A stretch of 64,000 nucleotides of DNA, taken from positions 282,001 through 346,000 of the forward strand of contig CAJQUW010007293.1 in NCBI GenBank assembly GCA_907163375.1. The letters run 5' to 3'. The notes beneath the pieces were generated by a model. It worked only from the letters and a program-made list of their open reading frames with translations, ran no database searches and was not told the DNA's origin. Below, in pieces: positions 21,652 to 31,561 of the stretch (positions are counted from its first letter, which is position 1; every line of letters begins with the position of its first letter). Both the position numbers and the translations under genes were made by a program. This DNA is from Prostheceraeus crozeri. Lineage: Eukaryota > Platyhelminthes > Polycladida > Euryleptidae.

Positions 21652-22978
21652 ATGAATTCTATAAATTCCGAAAATTTAATTAAATTAAAAATTGCTAATT
21701 TAGATTTATTGAATTATCTCTTAAAAGTACATAAAACCTCAAATTGTAAAATTTATGAAAGTAACGACATGCAAAAAACATTAGAAAACTTTCCTGGGTT
21801 TATTTGGAGTAAATATTCGAAAGAAAAACATCTTCCTGGTCATTCATATACCGGTCCAGGAACTCGATTAGATATAAGACTAGATGAGAATAATAATCCG
21901 AAACCAGGTGAAGAACCAATAAATAGAGTAGATGCCGCCGCTTATAGACATGATTTAGCTTATCGAAATCATGATCTAAGTTCTCGACATGCAGCTGATA
22001 AGAAGATGATTCAAGAATTAGATAGTATTCAAAATCCTACATTTAGAGAAAAAATTGAAAGAATGTTTGTTAAGAAAGCTTTACAAGCAAAAATGCTTTT
22101 TGGCCAGGGGATAGATGAACCGACTGCAAAGCTGTCTGAGAGCAACGCTCGAACCTACGCGTCTGAAATGTCGAATGACCTAGGACGCTATGCGTCCGAA
22201 ATTCATAAAGAATATAGAAAGCCTAAATATTTATTGAAAGTAAAAATATTTAATAAAGATGATATTTGGAGTGCTGATCTTGTTCATATGCCGAATGAAA
22301 GGGACTACAAATACGCATTGACCGTTATAGATTTATATACACGATACGCTTGGGTAAAGCCTTTAAAAAAACAAAAGTGGTCTATCAGTTAAATATGCGT
22401 TTGAAGAAATCTTTAAAGAAAGTAAGAGAAAGCCAAAAAAATTGTTTGTTGATAAAGGGTCGGAATTTTATAACCGAAACGTTCAGCCACTATTTGAAAC
22501 TGTTTATTCAACTGAAAATGCAAGGAAGGCCGTAGTGATAGAAAGATTCAATCGGACGTTAAAAAATAAATTATTCAAGAAATTTACTGAGCAAAGAAAT
22601 CAGAAATGGTTGAAGATATTACCAGGAATTGTAGAGCAGTACAATAATAAAGGCCATTCAGGTATTGAAGAAACCCCAACGAATGCTTCTGACGTCCCTG
22701 ATTTAATACGAAAAAAAATATTCGAAACTAATCATTCAAATGAGAGTAATCCGAATTTGCAGAAACTTAAGCCGAAATTTAAAATTGGAGATAGAGTTAG
22801 AATATTTAAGTATAAGAATAAATTTGAAAAAGGCTTCGTTGGCTATTGGACGAAAAAGATATTTGAAGTTTGTAAAATAAACCAAACTTATCCGATTACT
22901 TATGAAATTAAAGATTTAGATAATGAGGATATCAGAGGCCGATTTTATCAAAATGAATTACAACGAAGCGAGCTTTAA
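21652..22978 (+). pseudogene. Phospholipase A2-integrase fusion of Polinton 1 (broken copy)
   Basis: The first third holds a parvovirus-type phospholipase A2: the calcium loop SYTGPGTRLD and the catalytic NRVDAAAYRHDLAY. The second part holds a retrovirus/Polinton integrase core: IWSADLVHM (first Asp), LFVDKGSEFYNR (second Asp), VIERFNRTLKNK (Glu), then FKIGDRVRIFKYKNKFEKG, an SH3-like C-terminal DNA-binding domain. Between the domains this copy has an extra hairpin-derived segment (DLGRYAS). It is broken. The open version is at 49480-50799. Confidence 0.85.
22183..22197. repeat. Palindrome inside the PLA2-integrase linker
   Basis: GGACGCTATGCGTCC is a 6-bp-arm hairpin within about 80 bp of GC-richer sequence (AGCAACGCTC, ACGCGTC). 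Its encoded residues are absent from the orthologues at 30400 and 50270, so it marks an insertion in the linker between domains. Confidence 0.6.
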
Positions 22979-23005
22979 TTATCATTATCATTATTATTAT
23001 TGGAA

Positions 23006-23449
23006 CTATCGTTTCGGGAATGAAATTCCCTTGTTCAATTCTAACATAATATCTAGAAATGGTACTCCTTTTTGTAATTTCAATAAAACATGAAGACATA
23101 ATTGACCACAATAAGTAGTTCCTGGTTTTTGAATGTGAAATGTATTATAAGTTCCATTTTCAAGTAATTTTTTAACTTCGTTTGTAGGAAGTCCGTATGA
23201 GTCAAAATAGTAATTATCTCCATTTTTATTAGACATACATGCAGACCAATGTACACCTTTTTCATCTGACGTATGAAGATTTGTTATGAAATTTATAGTT
23301 ATTGTTGGCTTATTGTTTAGGAATTGTAATTCGTCTCTCATCAATATTTAAAAATTCTTTATTCCCAATTGATTTGCGATTTTCTTTAGATCAAAATTCG
23401 TTGTTGTTTGTGTTCCATATAATTTTAAAAACTGATTTATGTTGCTCAT
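23006..23449 (-). pseudogene. PRO: Adenovirus-type maturation protease of Polinton 1 (broken copy)
   Basis: The start at 23449 encodes MSNINQFLKLYGTQTTTNFD. The catalytic motifs are GVHWSA (His), YYFDSYG (Asp) and TYCGQLC (Cys), in the order and spacing of adenain/Ulp1-like cysteine proteases that mature adenovirus and Polinton virions. It is convergent with the PLA2-integrase gene. Unlike the homologues in Polinton 2 and 3 it lacks the 12-codon hairpin insert. Confidence 0.85.
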
Positions 23450-23494
23450 TTTATAATAAAAAAATTTCTTATAGGGACCCCTAGATTAAAAAAA

Positions 23495-23650
23495 CTGTCT
23501 CATAATGATGACTTTCCTTACTACTTAGTCAGAAGGGGGGTATTGATTTAAAACTGTTCCATAATGATGACTTTCCTTACTATTTAGTCAGAAGGGGGGT
23601 ATTGATTTAAAACTTTTCCATAATGATGACTTTCCTTACTACTTATTCGA
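23495..23650. repeat. 59-bp tandem repeat upstream of the protease
   Basis: Units starting CATAATGATGACTTTCC lie at 23501, 23560 and 23619, each followed by TTACTA-TTAGTCAGAAGGGGGG. The same unit is repeated three times in Polinton 2 (28955-29125) and appears once in Polinton 3 (near 48880-48956). It lies at the protease promoter. Confidence 0.85.
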
Positions 23651-23746
23651 TTTTGAAATGATTTAATTTAATCTAAATTAAAAAAGTACATTTGTAAGGA
23701 ATCAGTTTATTAGTAGAGTTAGTGTTTCGTTCATCTTAAATCAACT

Positions 23747-23870
23747 GCAATTCATTTCTCATCAATAGGTGAAAATTCTTTATTCTCAATTGATTTGCGA
23801 TCTTATTTAAATCGAAATTTGTCGTGGTTTGTTTACCGTATATTTTTAGGAAGTCTCTAATGTTACTCAT
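23747..23870 (-). pseudogene. Duplicated 5' fragment of the protease gene
   Basis: Read leftwards from 23870, the translation is MSNIRDFLKIYGKQTTTNFD and on to about residue 40, paralogous to the start of the protease at 23449. It ends before the catalytic residues. A matching fragment lies in Polinton 2 (28734-28855), so the duplication predates their separation. Confidence 0.8.
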
Positions 23871-23874
23871 TTTA

Positions 23875-24400
23875 AATGAAATAAAATCTATTTCAGAAAT
23901 TTCTCAAAAGAATTGGCCTGTAGCAGCTGCTAAAATTGTGTCAGCTGATAGGGGTGAAGCAAATCGCAGACAGTAGCGCATAATGCGAGTTGTGAAATTC
24001 ATTCACACTATGAGAACAAAAGAACAAATACAATCTAAACACAATAGACATATGAGAGAGAGGATGAATGAATGAATGAGCATTTCTCTTCATTTCAATT
24101 TCCATAATTCATGCGACATTGTTTTGAATGGAAAAATACACCGACTCTCGAACCATGTCGGCACTTTTATCGGCAGCCATGTCGACAAACTTTCTGACAC
24201 ATTTTCCGGCTACGAGAACCATTTTGGTGTAAATTTCCAGTAGCGTTCAAGGTCATTCTATTAAAAGCATACGGGAATTATTCTCATTAAAGACAAGCAA
24301 TTGTTTTAAAGAATGCATGTCATTGTGAATACAATATTCCTGTAACAGACAGGATCGAATGAGAGAGAGAAAGAAAGAAGTCACGCTGCACCGTAAAAGT
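23875..24400. other. Non-coding spacer with imperfect palindrome
   Basis: No gene is seen. The stretch matches 28205-28734 of Polinton 2 in reverse. It contains an imperfect palindrome around 24128-24243 (GGAAAAATACACC...GGTGTAAATTTCC) and GA-rich microsatellite runs. Confidence 0.6.
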
Positions 24401-24856
24401 TTAATTGAGATAACGAAGGATATATTCTTGCGGTTTCATCCACTTTTGTTTCTTCCATTTTTAAAGAAATATTTTGAATAATTTGAATACAATCTTCTGG
24501 TATATTGAGACTACGTGATATTTTGAGACAACTTAAATTTTCGTCTGCCTAAATTTTCAAAATTCTTAGACCACGTGATATTTTGAGTCAACTTAAATTT
24601 TCGTCTGCCTAAATTTTCAAAATTCTTAGACCACGTGATATTTTGAGACAACTTAAATTTTCGATTACGTGATATTTTGAGACAACTTAAATTTTCGCCC
24701 TTCGGCCTTCGGCCACGTGAAATTTGAAGTCTACCTAATTTTTTGAAATTTTGATTTTTTGGAAAATTTTGAAAAACCCCGCAAAAGTGTGAAATCCGGC
24801 GCAAGCGAAGCGAAGCGAAGCGAAGCGTCGCGCCGGATGTCACACTATATACTACT
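24401..24856 (-). repeat. Right terminal inverted repeat of Polinton 1
   Basis: Inverted copy of 7776-8226 with only small differences, mainly in the number of CGAAG units in the hairpin loop. It carries an orphan antisense copy of the first gene's start. Confidence 0.9.
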
Positions 24857-24862
24857 TACATG
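24857..24862. repeat. Right target-site duplication of Polinton 1
   Basis: TACATG follows the right terminus. It matches 7770-7775 and lies within the Tc1 transposase gene. Confidence 0.9.
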
Positions 24863-25259
24863 GCCCATCGATCCCTAGCTGCTACGTGGGCAGGGCTAAG
24901 TTGCAACCGCTTCCTCATCCTTTTGGATCGCAAACCGGACTCTCGGAGACGCGCTCTGATCGTGTCCGAGCTGAGAATCTGAGCGAGGTGGCCCTTCTCA
25001 CCCCAAATTAACCTGAGTAGATTGGCCGGAAGAGTTCGATTGTCCCGTGCTAGGCGTCGGTCGGCCTTTTGCGTAGTCTGCCGTCGAACTCTCCCACAGC
25101 TGCCATGAAGAACAGCCCCAGTTCTCCTCCACTTTGCTCCTCCACGAATTGTTTTCAGAGCTCGACCAAAAAGTAACGGGCAATGGCTTTACAAGAGCGC
25201 CCTGCTTCAGCCATCCCAACTGCCCGTAACCTTTCTTCTGCAGTCATGTGACGCACCAT
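24863..25259 (-). pseudogene. Tc1 transposase, N-terminal part
   Basis: Read leftwards from the ATG at 25259, the translation starts MVRHMTAEERLRAVGMAEAG, a paired-like helix-turn-helix of the Tc1 DNA-binding domain. It later reaches RLQLSPAHVAARDRWAM, the usual linker just before the catalytic domain. Several in-frame stops interrupt it. The Polinton target duplication lies directly after the RWAM codons, and the next part of the protein resumes at 7769. Confidence 0.8.
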
Positions 25260-25339
25260 GATCAACTCAAGAGTCAAGACCATGACCAGTTTGATCAAGT
25301 TGATTGATTTCATTTAATGATCTGTTAATTAGACATCAA

Positions 25340-25532
25340 TTGACCTTTGTTGTTCAATATTAACATGCGAATAAGACCAACAAAGGGTCTAATTAGTTCA
25401 TCTGACATGCGCCGTGTGCGTCTCTGACAGCCACCGATCGCGAGATGGTTGATCTCTGTTCATGAAGCTTCGCGGACGAGATTTTCTTCTCTAGCAGAAG
25501 AGAATTGCAGAGGTTTTAGCTTCTGTTGAGTG
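25340..25532 (-). repeat. Right terminal inverted repeat of the Tc1 copy
   Basis: Partner of 7016-7208, followed by TA at 25533-25534. The pairing of two ends 18 kb apart is what shows the Polinton lies inside one Tc1 copy. Confidence 0.9.
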
Positions 25533-25534
25533 TA

Positions 25535-27709
25535 GTTTCCGGAGAAGCAAAGGATTGCATGCAGGTATTCATTTAGGTCTTCTCATAACGAGTGTGATTC
25601 GGGCCTCTTTCTTTCTATGCTTTCACAGCTTTGCACTCTTGGTTACACAATTCCAGATTTAAATGGGTGCAGATGTTTTCTGTGATTTATCTTTTATTTT
25701 ACATTTTGTTGGGATCTTAATGGAGTCATTTTCAATTTTTAAATGAAGCCGAGATTGCTCCGTGTTATTCCATTGTCTACATTGGACATCAACTTTTGAC
25801 TTTTGAATTTGAACAATCAGTTAAATTTTTATCTTTGAAACTCTCACAAGTGCTTGCTGTTAATGAATATGGCCGGTAAAATGCCAGTGAAATCCCTTGT
25901 GACAGTGTTTATGAAAAGTTGTGTTTTGGTTCACAATATATTACATTCTTGTGTAATATCGAAATAAAGTTCGACCGTTGTTTTGGGACACCCTGTTTAT
26001 AAATCAAGTGAAAAGGGAACTACATACTTGTAGAAGCAAAATGGAAATAAGCAATTTGACACACATTGTGAAGACCAAAGTTCATCAGAGTCATACCAAC
26101 ACGATATTAAAACTTTGGTCGAGTTGTTCAGATTTGAGACACAATAAGACTAATAGAATGGTGGCTTTCCCAAGGTAGGAACTGGTGTAAGCAATATGAT
26201 GAGTTTTAGGACTTTTCGAACGACGATGAGGCAATGTTCATTCCAGGGCTGGAACCGGCCGCGGGCCGGGCCGGTTTTTCTCATTAAACCTACATGTACA
26301 TGCTTGTCGCCCATTCCTTCCAGTTTTTGGCTGTTTTCCATCTTGAAAGGAAAATGTTCAATGACACAATTATTTGGAAAAACAGTAAGTTTAAGTAATA
26401 AGTTAATTGCTGAATTCTCGGCTGCTTTTGTTCAAGGATTCTGATTGTAGCCGAAGTTTGTTCTTCGTAATGCGCATGTACTACGAAGTTCTTTTAGTTG
26501 GCTTGACGGCAGTGAGTGCACGTCGACACTGATCTCTAACTTACATGCAGCTTTTGAAATCCTACTATTTATTAAATAAGTTTCCAGAATCGTATTTTCT
26601 AGCCTTTCTAGTATTTCTAGCATTTTGAATAACCTATTTATCGCAAAATTATTCCATTTCTTGAAGAAGTAATCACGCGCATTGCTGCTTAATTTTTTTT
26701 ACATAAGCTTACAAAATATGCTTTCAAAGTGCGGAAAATTGCATATGTACATGATCGAATATCAAACTGGATAGAAATTGATAAAAATCAGTACCTGTGT
26801 GCTTCATCGGGAGCTCTTGCTAATCCGAAGTACCGACAGACCAACCGTACCTATGCTATATAGAAATCGAGAAATCGAATGATGTCCAACGGTCTAACTT
26901 TGATGTAAAATATCAGTCATCGTGTAATAGTATTCTTTGAAAAAAAGAAAATCAGAAGATATGCGTAGAATTCAAACAATTATATTAAATATTATAGTCA
27001 CAAATTTTCAGCCGAAGCCTTCAGATGAATTTCACCTGATGAAGGCTTCGGCCGAAAGTGACTGTAATATTTTAATGTAATTGTTCGAATTCTACGCATA
27101 TCATCGGATTTTCTTTTTTTCTACTTTTGATGTCCAGCTTCAACTAGCAGGCTACAGGGACGCCGACCTAGCCCCGGCCGGTTTTGATCACGCCGGCCAC
27201 CGACCCGGCCGACTCCAACCCAGATTCAATCATCTAATATCTAATACTTCAACTGCTTCAAGACAGTCCATGTCACACTCTCTGCCACAGATGATGCGTG
27301 GGAACGTCTATCAAGCATTTCAGTTTTTATAGTCAAACAGACGGACAATGGAGCAATATTCTAGATGAGGTCTGCATGAGCTCTTTTACTTAAGGTACAT
27401 TCATGCTGGATGCAGCGCGTCCAAGTGCCTGTCCACGCCGCATGTGCCGAGGAGTGGAAGGGGAGAAAGTCACACAATGACGAATTGTGAAACTGCAGAT
27501 ATAGACCACTATAATATTCTATTTTTCAGAGATAGTTAAGTGGCATGCTCACAAATCTGACATGAAATCAGGTGCTGTATAGCATTTCAAACATTGTGAC
27601 TTCATAACGATGTCTCAATGACACAATTTCACAGAACTGCAAAATCATGTTTTGCTCATGTGCATATTTAAAGGTGCGTTCACATCAGACCAATATCTAT
27701 AAGTATGAA
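25535..27709. other. Host intergenic DNA, no recognised gene
   Basis: 2.2 kb of host sequence between the Tc1 copy and Polinton 2. Only short, overlapping frames are seen. The one structured feature is the inverted repeat at 26939-27121. Short GC-rich patches occur near 26255 and 27170. Confidence 0.5.
26939..27121. repeat. Inverted-repeat (foldback/MITE-like) element with hammerhead-like core
   Basis: The sequence GAAAAAAAGAAAATC...ATATGCGTAGAATTC on the left reappears inverted on the right, giving arms of about 80-90 bp around a short centre. Within the right arm, CCTGATGAAGGCTTCGGCC followed by GAAAG has the CUGAUGA and GAAA elements of a hammerhead ribozyme around a GGC-UUCG-GCC stem. 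The left arm has a degenerate inverted counterpart. No target duplication is obvious. Confidence 0.6.
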
Positions 27710-27715
27710 ATCGTT
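27710..27715. repeat. Left target-site duplication of Polinton 2
   Basis: ATCGTT directly before the AGTAG terminus; repeated at 44408-44413. Confidence 0.9.
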
Positions 27716-28203
27716 AGTAGTATATAGTGTGACATCCGGCGCAAGCGAAGCGTCGCGCCGGATGTCACACCTTTGCGGGTTTTTTCAAAAAATCAAAATT
27801 TCAAAAATTTCAAAAATTTAGGTAGACTTCAAATTTCACGTGGCCGAAGACCTAAATTCATAAATTTGGGCGTTTTTAAAAATACCCAATTTTCAAATTT
27901 TTCAAAATCTCAAATTTGAGAATTACAATTTTCTCGCTTAAATCATGACCGTTCCAGGACACCGAAAAAATCAGAAAAGTTAAGAATCTCAAATTTGAGA
28001 ATTACAATTTTTACCTTGAAAATCATGACCGTTCCAGGACACCGAAAATCATAAAAGTTGAGAATTTTAAATTCATGAATTTTATCCATCTTTCAGGTTT
28101 TTGAAATATAACATGTGACTAAAAATATTTCTTTAAAAATGGAAGAAACAAAAGTGGGTGAAACAAAAGTGGAAGAAACCGCAAGAATATATCCTTCGTT
28201 ATC
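27716..28203 (+). repeat. Left terminal inverted repeat of Polinton 2
   Basis: The outer 135 bp, including the hairpin, match Polinton 1. The inner part differs and consists of AT-rich units with GACCGTTCCAGGACACC. Like Polinton 1, it ends in the first codons of the membrane-protein gene. Confidence 0.9.
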
Positions 28204-28204
28204 T

Positions 28205-28733
28205 CAATTAAACTTTTGCGGAGCAGCGTGACTTCTTTCTTTCTTTCTTTCTCTCTCTCTCTCTCGTTCGATCCTGTCTGTTACAGGAATATTGTATTCA
28301 CAATGACATGCATTCTTTAAAACAATTGCTTGTCTTTAATGAGAATAATTCCCATATGCTTTTAATAGAATGACCTTGAACGCTAATGGAAAAATACACC
28401 AATTGTCGAACCGGTGTCAGAAAGTTTGTCGACATGGCTGTCGATATGGTTCGACAGTTGGTGTATTTTTCCGTTCAAAATAATGTCGCATGAATGATTG
28501 TTATGGAAACCAAAAGGAAGAGAAATGCTTATTCATTTCTCTTCTCTCTCATATGTCTATTGTGTTTAGATTGTATTTGTTCTTTTGTTCTCATAGTGTG
28601 AATGAATTTCACAACTCGCATTATGCGCTACTGTCTGCGATTTGCTTCACCCCTATCAGCTGACACAATTTTAGTAGCTGCTACAGGCCAATTCTTTTGA
28701 GAAATTTCTGAAATAGATTTCATTCCATTTAAA
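28205..28733. other. Non-coding spacer with a strong palindrome
   Basis: No gene is seen. Arms at about 28385-28413 and 28448-28475 (AATGGAAAAATACACCAATT and its complement) form a near-perfect hairpin of about 90 bp. A TTTC/TC microsatellite lies at 28230-28265. Confidence 0.7.
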
Positions 28734-28855
28734 ATGAGTAACATTAGAGACTTTCTAAAAATATACGGCAAACAAAACCACATCAAATTTCGATTTAAAT
28801 GAGATTGCTAAGTAATTGGGAATAAAGAATTTTCACATATTGATGAGTAATGAAT
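28734..28855 (+). pseudogene. Duplicated 5' fragment of the protease gene (Polinton 2)
   Basis: The ATG at 28734 encodes MSNIRDFLKIYG, the same paralogous protease start as in Polinton 1. It precedes the 59-bp repeats and the main protease copy. Confidence 0.75.
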
Positions 28856-28954
28856 TACTATTGATAAAAGATGTACGAAACACTAACTCTACTAATACAA
28901 TGCAACAATGTAACGTTTAAATTTAGATTAAATTAAATCATTTCAAAATTGAAT

Positions 28955-29125
28955 AAGTAGTAAGGAAAGTCATCATTGTGGAACAGTTTTAAATCAATAC
29001 CCCCCTTCTGACTAAGTAGTAAGGAAAGTCACCAATATAAAAATGTTTTAAATCAATACCCCCCCTTCTGACTAAGTAGTAAGGAAAGACATCATTAGAG
29101 AACAGTTTTAAATCAATACCCCCTC
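28955..29125. repeat. 59-bp tandem repeat upstream of the protease (Polinton 2)
   Basis: Three units with AAGTAGTAAGGAAAGTCA and ATCAATACCCCCCTTCTGAC, the reverse complement of the repeats at 23495-23650. Confidence 0.85.
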
Positions 29126-29170
29126 CATTCTGACTTCTAGGGGTCCCTTAAGAAATTTTTTTATTATAAA

Positions 29171-29640
29171 ATGAGCAACATAAATGAGTTTTTGAAATTA
29201 TATGGAACACAAACGACAACGAATTTCGACCTAAAGAAAATCGCTAATCGATTAGGAATAAAGAATTTTCATGTTCTAATGAGAGTCGAATTACAATTCC
29301 TAAAAAATAAGCCAACAGGAACCTTCAGTTCCCGGAACAAAGTTCCATCAATAACTATAAATTTCATAACAAATCTTCATACGTCAGAGAAAAAAGGTGT
29401 ACATTGTCAGCAGGGACAAGAAATATAAACAGTTCTAATATTTATTTTTGACTCATACGGAACTTTCAACTACGAAATGAGAGTAAGAGAATACTTGGGA
29501 AAATGGTATTTATAATCATTTCAAATTCAAAAACCAGGAACTTACTACTGTGACAATTTAATCTCTTATGTTTTATTGAAATTACAGAAGGAAGGATTTC
29601 TAGATAGATTTTATGAAGAATTGAATAATAATAATAATTA
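29171..29640 (+). pseudogene. PRO: Adenovirus-type protease of Polinton 2 (broken copy)
   Basis: The start after TTTTTTATTATAAA encodes MSNINEFLKLYGTQTTTNFD. The His region (KGVHC) and parts of the later motifs can still be seen, but this is the most decayed protease of the three. It carries the 36-bp in-frame hairpin insert at 29319-29346, shared with Polinton 3. A low-complexity AAT/TTTT tract follows. Confidence 0.7.
29319..29346. repeat. Paired-hairpin element inside the protease gene (Polinton 2)
   Basis: GGAACCTTCAGTTCC then GGAACAAAGTTCC, encoding GTFSSRNKVPS. Absent at the same place in Polinton 1, where flanking codons adjoin directly. Confidence 0.85.
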
Positions 29641-29869
29641 TAAATTTAAATCGTTTCGTCATTTTTTGATAAAAAAAAAATTATATCTATTAACTTATAT
29701 CTCTTCTTTTTTTTATAAAGTAATCGGATTTTTATGTTTATTTTTACAAATCAAATTTTAATTTAGTAGTCAATACAACAAACAAATTTTTTTTTTATTC
29801 TTATATTTTTAAATATTAACTTCTATCTCCAATTTTAAATTCGGCTTAAGTTTCTGCAAATTCGGATTA

Positions 29870-30926
29870 CTCTCATTCAAATTATTATTCTCGAATATTT
29901 TTTTCTTATCAAATCAGGGTCGACAGAAGCATTCTTTGGAGTTTCTTCAATACCAGAATGAACTTTATGATTGTACTCTTCTACAATTCCTGGTAATATC
30001 TTCAACCATTTATGATTTCTTTGCTCAGTAAATTTCTTGAATAATTTATTTTTTAACATCCGATTGAATCTTTCTATCACTACGGCCTTCCCTGCATTTT
30101 CAGTTGCATAAACAGTTTCAAATAGTGGCTGAACTTTTCGGTTATAAAATTCCGACCCTTTATCAACAAACAATTTTTTTGGCTTTCTCTTACTTTCTTT
30201 AAAGATTTCTTCAAACGCATATTTAACTGATAGACCACTTTTATTTTTTAAAGGCTTTACCCAAGCATATCGTGTATATAAATCTATAACTGTCAATGCG
30301 TATTTGTAGTCCCTTTCATTCGGCATATGAATAAGATCAGCACTCCAAATATCATCTTTATTAAATAATTTTACTTTCAATAAATATTTCGGCTTTCTGT
30401 ATTCCCTATGAACTTCAGACGCGTAGGTTCGAGCGTTGCTCTCAGACAGCTTTGCTGTCGTTTCATTCAAACCCTGACCGAATAATATTTTAGCTTGTAA
30501 AGCTTTCTTAACAAACATTCTTTCAATTTGTTATTTAAATGTAGGATTTTGAATATTATCTAATTCTTGAATCATCTTCTTATCAGCTGCATGTCGAGAA
30601 CTTAGATCATGATTTCGATAAGCTAAATCATGCCTGTAAGCTGCGGCATCTACTCTATTTATCGGTTCTTCACCTGGTTTCGGATTATTATTCTCATCTA
30701 GTCTTATATCTAATCGAGTTCCTGGACCGGTATATGAATGACCAGGAAGATGTTTTTCTTTCGAATATTTACTCCGAATAAAGCCAGGAAAGTTTTCTAA
30801 TGTTTTTTGTATGTCACCTCCAATATGCTGACAATTTGAGTTTTTATTTTTGTGTAATAGATAATTCAATAAATCTAAATTAGCAATTTTTAATTTAATT
30901 AAATTTTCGGAATTTGTAGAATTCAT
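29870..30926 (-). pseudogene. Phospholipase A2-integrase fusion of Polinton 2 (broken copy)
   Basis: Same architecture as 49480-50799: PLA2 motifs (YTGPGTRLD, AAYRHDLAY) in the N-terminal part and integrase motifs (IWSADLIHM, FVDKGSEFYNR, VIERFNRMLKN) downstream. The linker carries hairpin-derived codons (TAKLSESNARTYAS), intermediate between the versions in Polinton 1 and 3. It is broken, and the C-terminal SH3-like region is largely missing. Confidence 0.8.
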
Positions 30927-30996
30927 TTGAAAAGATAAAAAAAATTTAAAAGATAAAATAAAAGTTTTACCTTATGGACCAAAGGTCCTGAGGTTA

Positions 30997-31476
30997 TTAC
31001 CGAATCATACTAGGACTTAGATATATTCCAGAACCATCTTTAGTTTCTTTAATTTCAATTAAATCATCAACATTGTGGAGAATATTTTTAAGAACTCGTT
31101 TTCCTTCATCAACTAATTTTAATTTACTAATAAAATTATCTACTATTCCGTCACCCCTAGCAACTTTCTCTAACTCTCTATTATGACGTTTTTGTTCTTC
31201 TAATGCTGCCTTCTCTGATTTATTTTTATTTACTGCTTGGACAATACCAGCTGTCCCACCTGCAACACTTCCTGCTTCAGCTATGCCACCTATTATTAGT
31301 GGAATTAATGGGAGAATTCCACCATTCTTTTCTTCTTGTAATTGAATATTCTCTATCATTGGTTTACTTATGTAATACTTTTTTTTGTTAATCGTAATAG
31401 TTTTAGGGGTATTTTTGTCAACAATATTACGTAATTTTAATTCAACAGTTTTATTATCACTTTTCGCTTGCGACAT
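30997..31476 (-). CDS. pX-like hydrophobic core protein of Polinton 2
   Basis: Open frame of 159 codons starting MSQAKSDNKTVELKL after a TTTTTATTAAAAA leader. The N-terminal beta-rich part (TPKTITINKKKYYISKP) is followed by the GGILPLIPLIIGGIAEAGS hydrophobic segment, a basic helix and the SPSMIR end. No hairpin insert is present. It lies between the capsid and the PLA2-integrase genes on the same strand, with spacers of about 70-85 bp. Confidence 0.65.
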   Translation of the reverse strand: MSQAKSDNKTVELKLRNIVDKNTPKTITINKKKYYISKPMIENIQLQEEKNGGILPLIPLIIGGIAEAGSVAGGTAGIVQAVNKNKSEKAALEEQKRHNRELEKVARGDGIVDNFISKLKLVDEGKRVLKNILHNVDDLIEIKETKDGSGIYLSPSMIR

Positions 31477-31561
31477 TTTTAATAAAAAAATTTTAAGTTA
31501 CGAAAAATTTTAATCTATTCTAGTTATGAAAAAAATTAATTAATCGACGAAGTCTTGTGCT

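Larger units (their letters stand above)
7776..24856 (+). mobile_element. Polinton 1 (Maverick), complete ends, broken
   Basis: This is a 17,081-bp element with inverted repeats of about 450 bp that start AGTAGTATATAGTGTG, flanked by the 6-bp duplication tacatg. The AG terminus, 6-bp duplication, size and gene set are those of Polintons. Order: membrane protein, conserved 275-residue protein, minor capsid, packaging ATPase, polymerase with intein, opposite-strand two-domain protein, fibre-like protein, hydrophobic protein, major capsid, pX-like protein, PLA2-integrase, and protease on the minus strand. It is broken, with roughly a dozen breaks, most of them in the polymerase. Inverted-repeat similarity and about 97% capsid identity to Polinton 2 suggest a fairly young fossil. 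Confidence 0.95.
7016..25532 (-). mobile_element. Decayed Tc1-like transposon split by Polinton 1
   Basis: Inverted repeats of about 193 bp at 7016-7208 and 25340-25532 both begin CACTCAACAGAAGC and are flanked by TA at 7014-7015 and 25533-25534. Taking out the 17,081-bp Polinton and one copy of its 6-bp target duplication leaves a Tc1 of about 1.43 kb, a normal size. The transposase runs on the minus strand, with its first part right of the Polinton and its second part left of it. The Tc1 gene has several stop codons and an internal deletion, so this copy is non-autonomous. Confidence 0.9.

Noticed and set aside
23302-23484. 60-codon plus-strand frame opposite the protease
   Set aside because: Antisense shadow of the protease N-terminal coding region.
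27081-27332. 83-codon frame after the foldback repeat
   Set aside because: It starts inside the inverted repeat and then reads GC-rich simple sequence; no domain.
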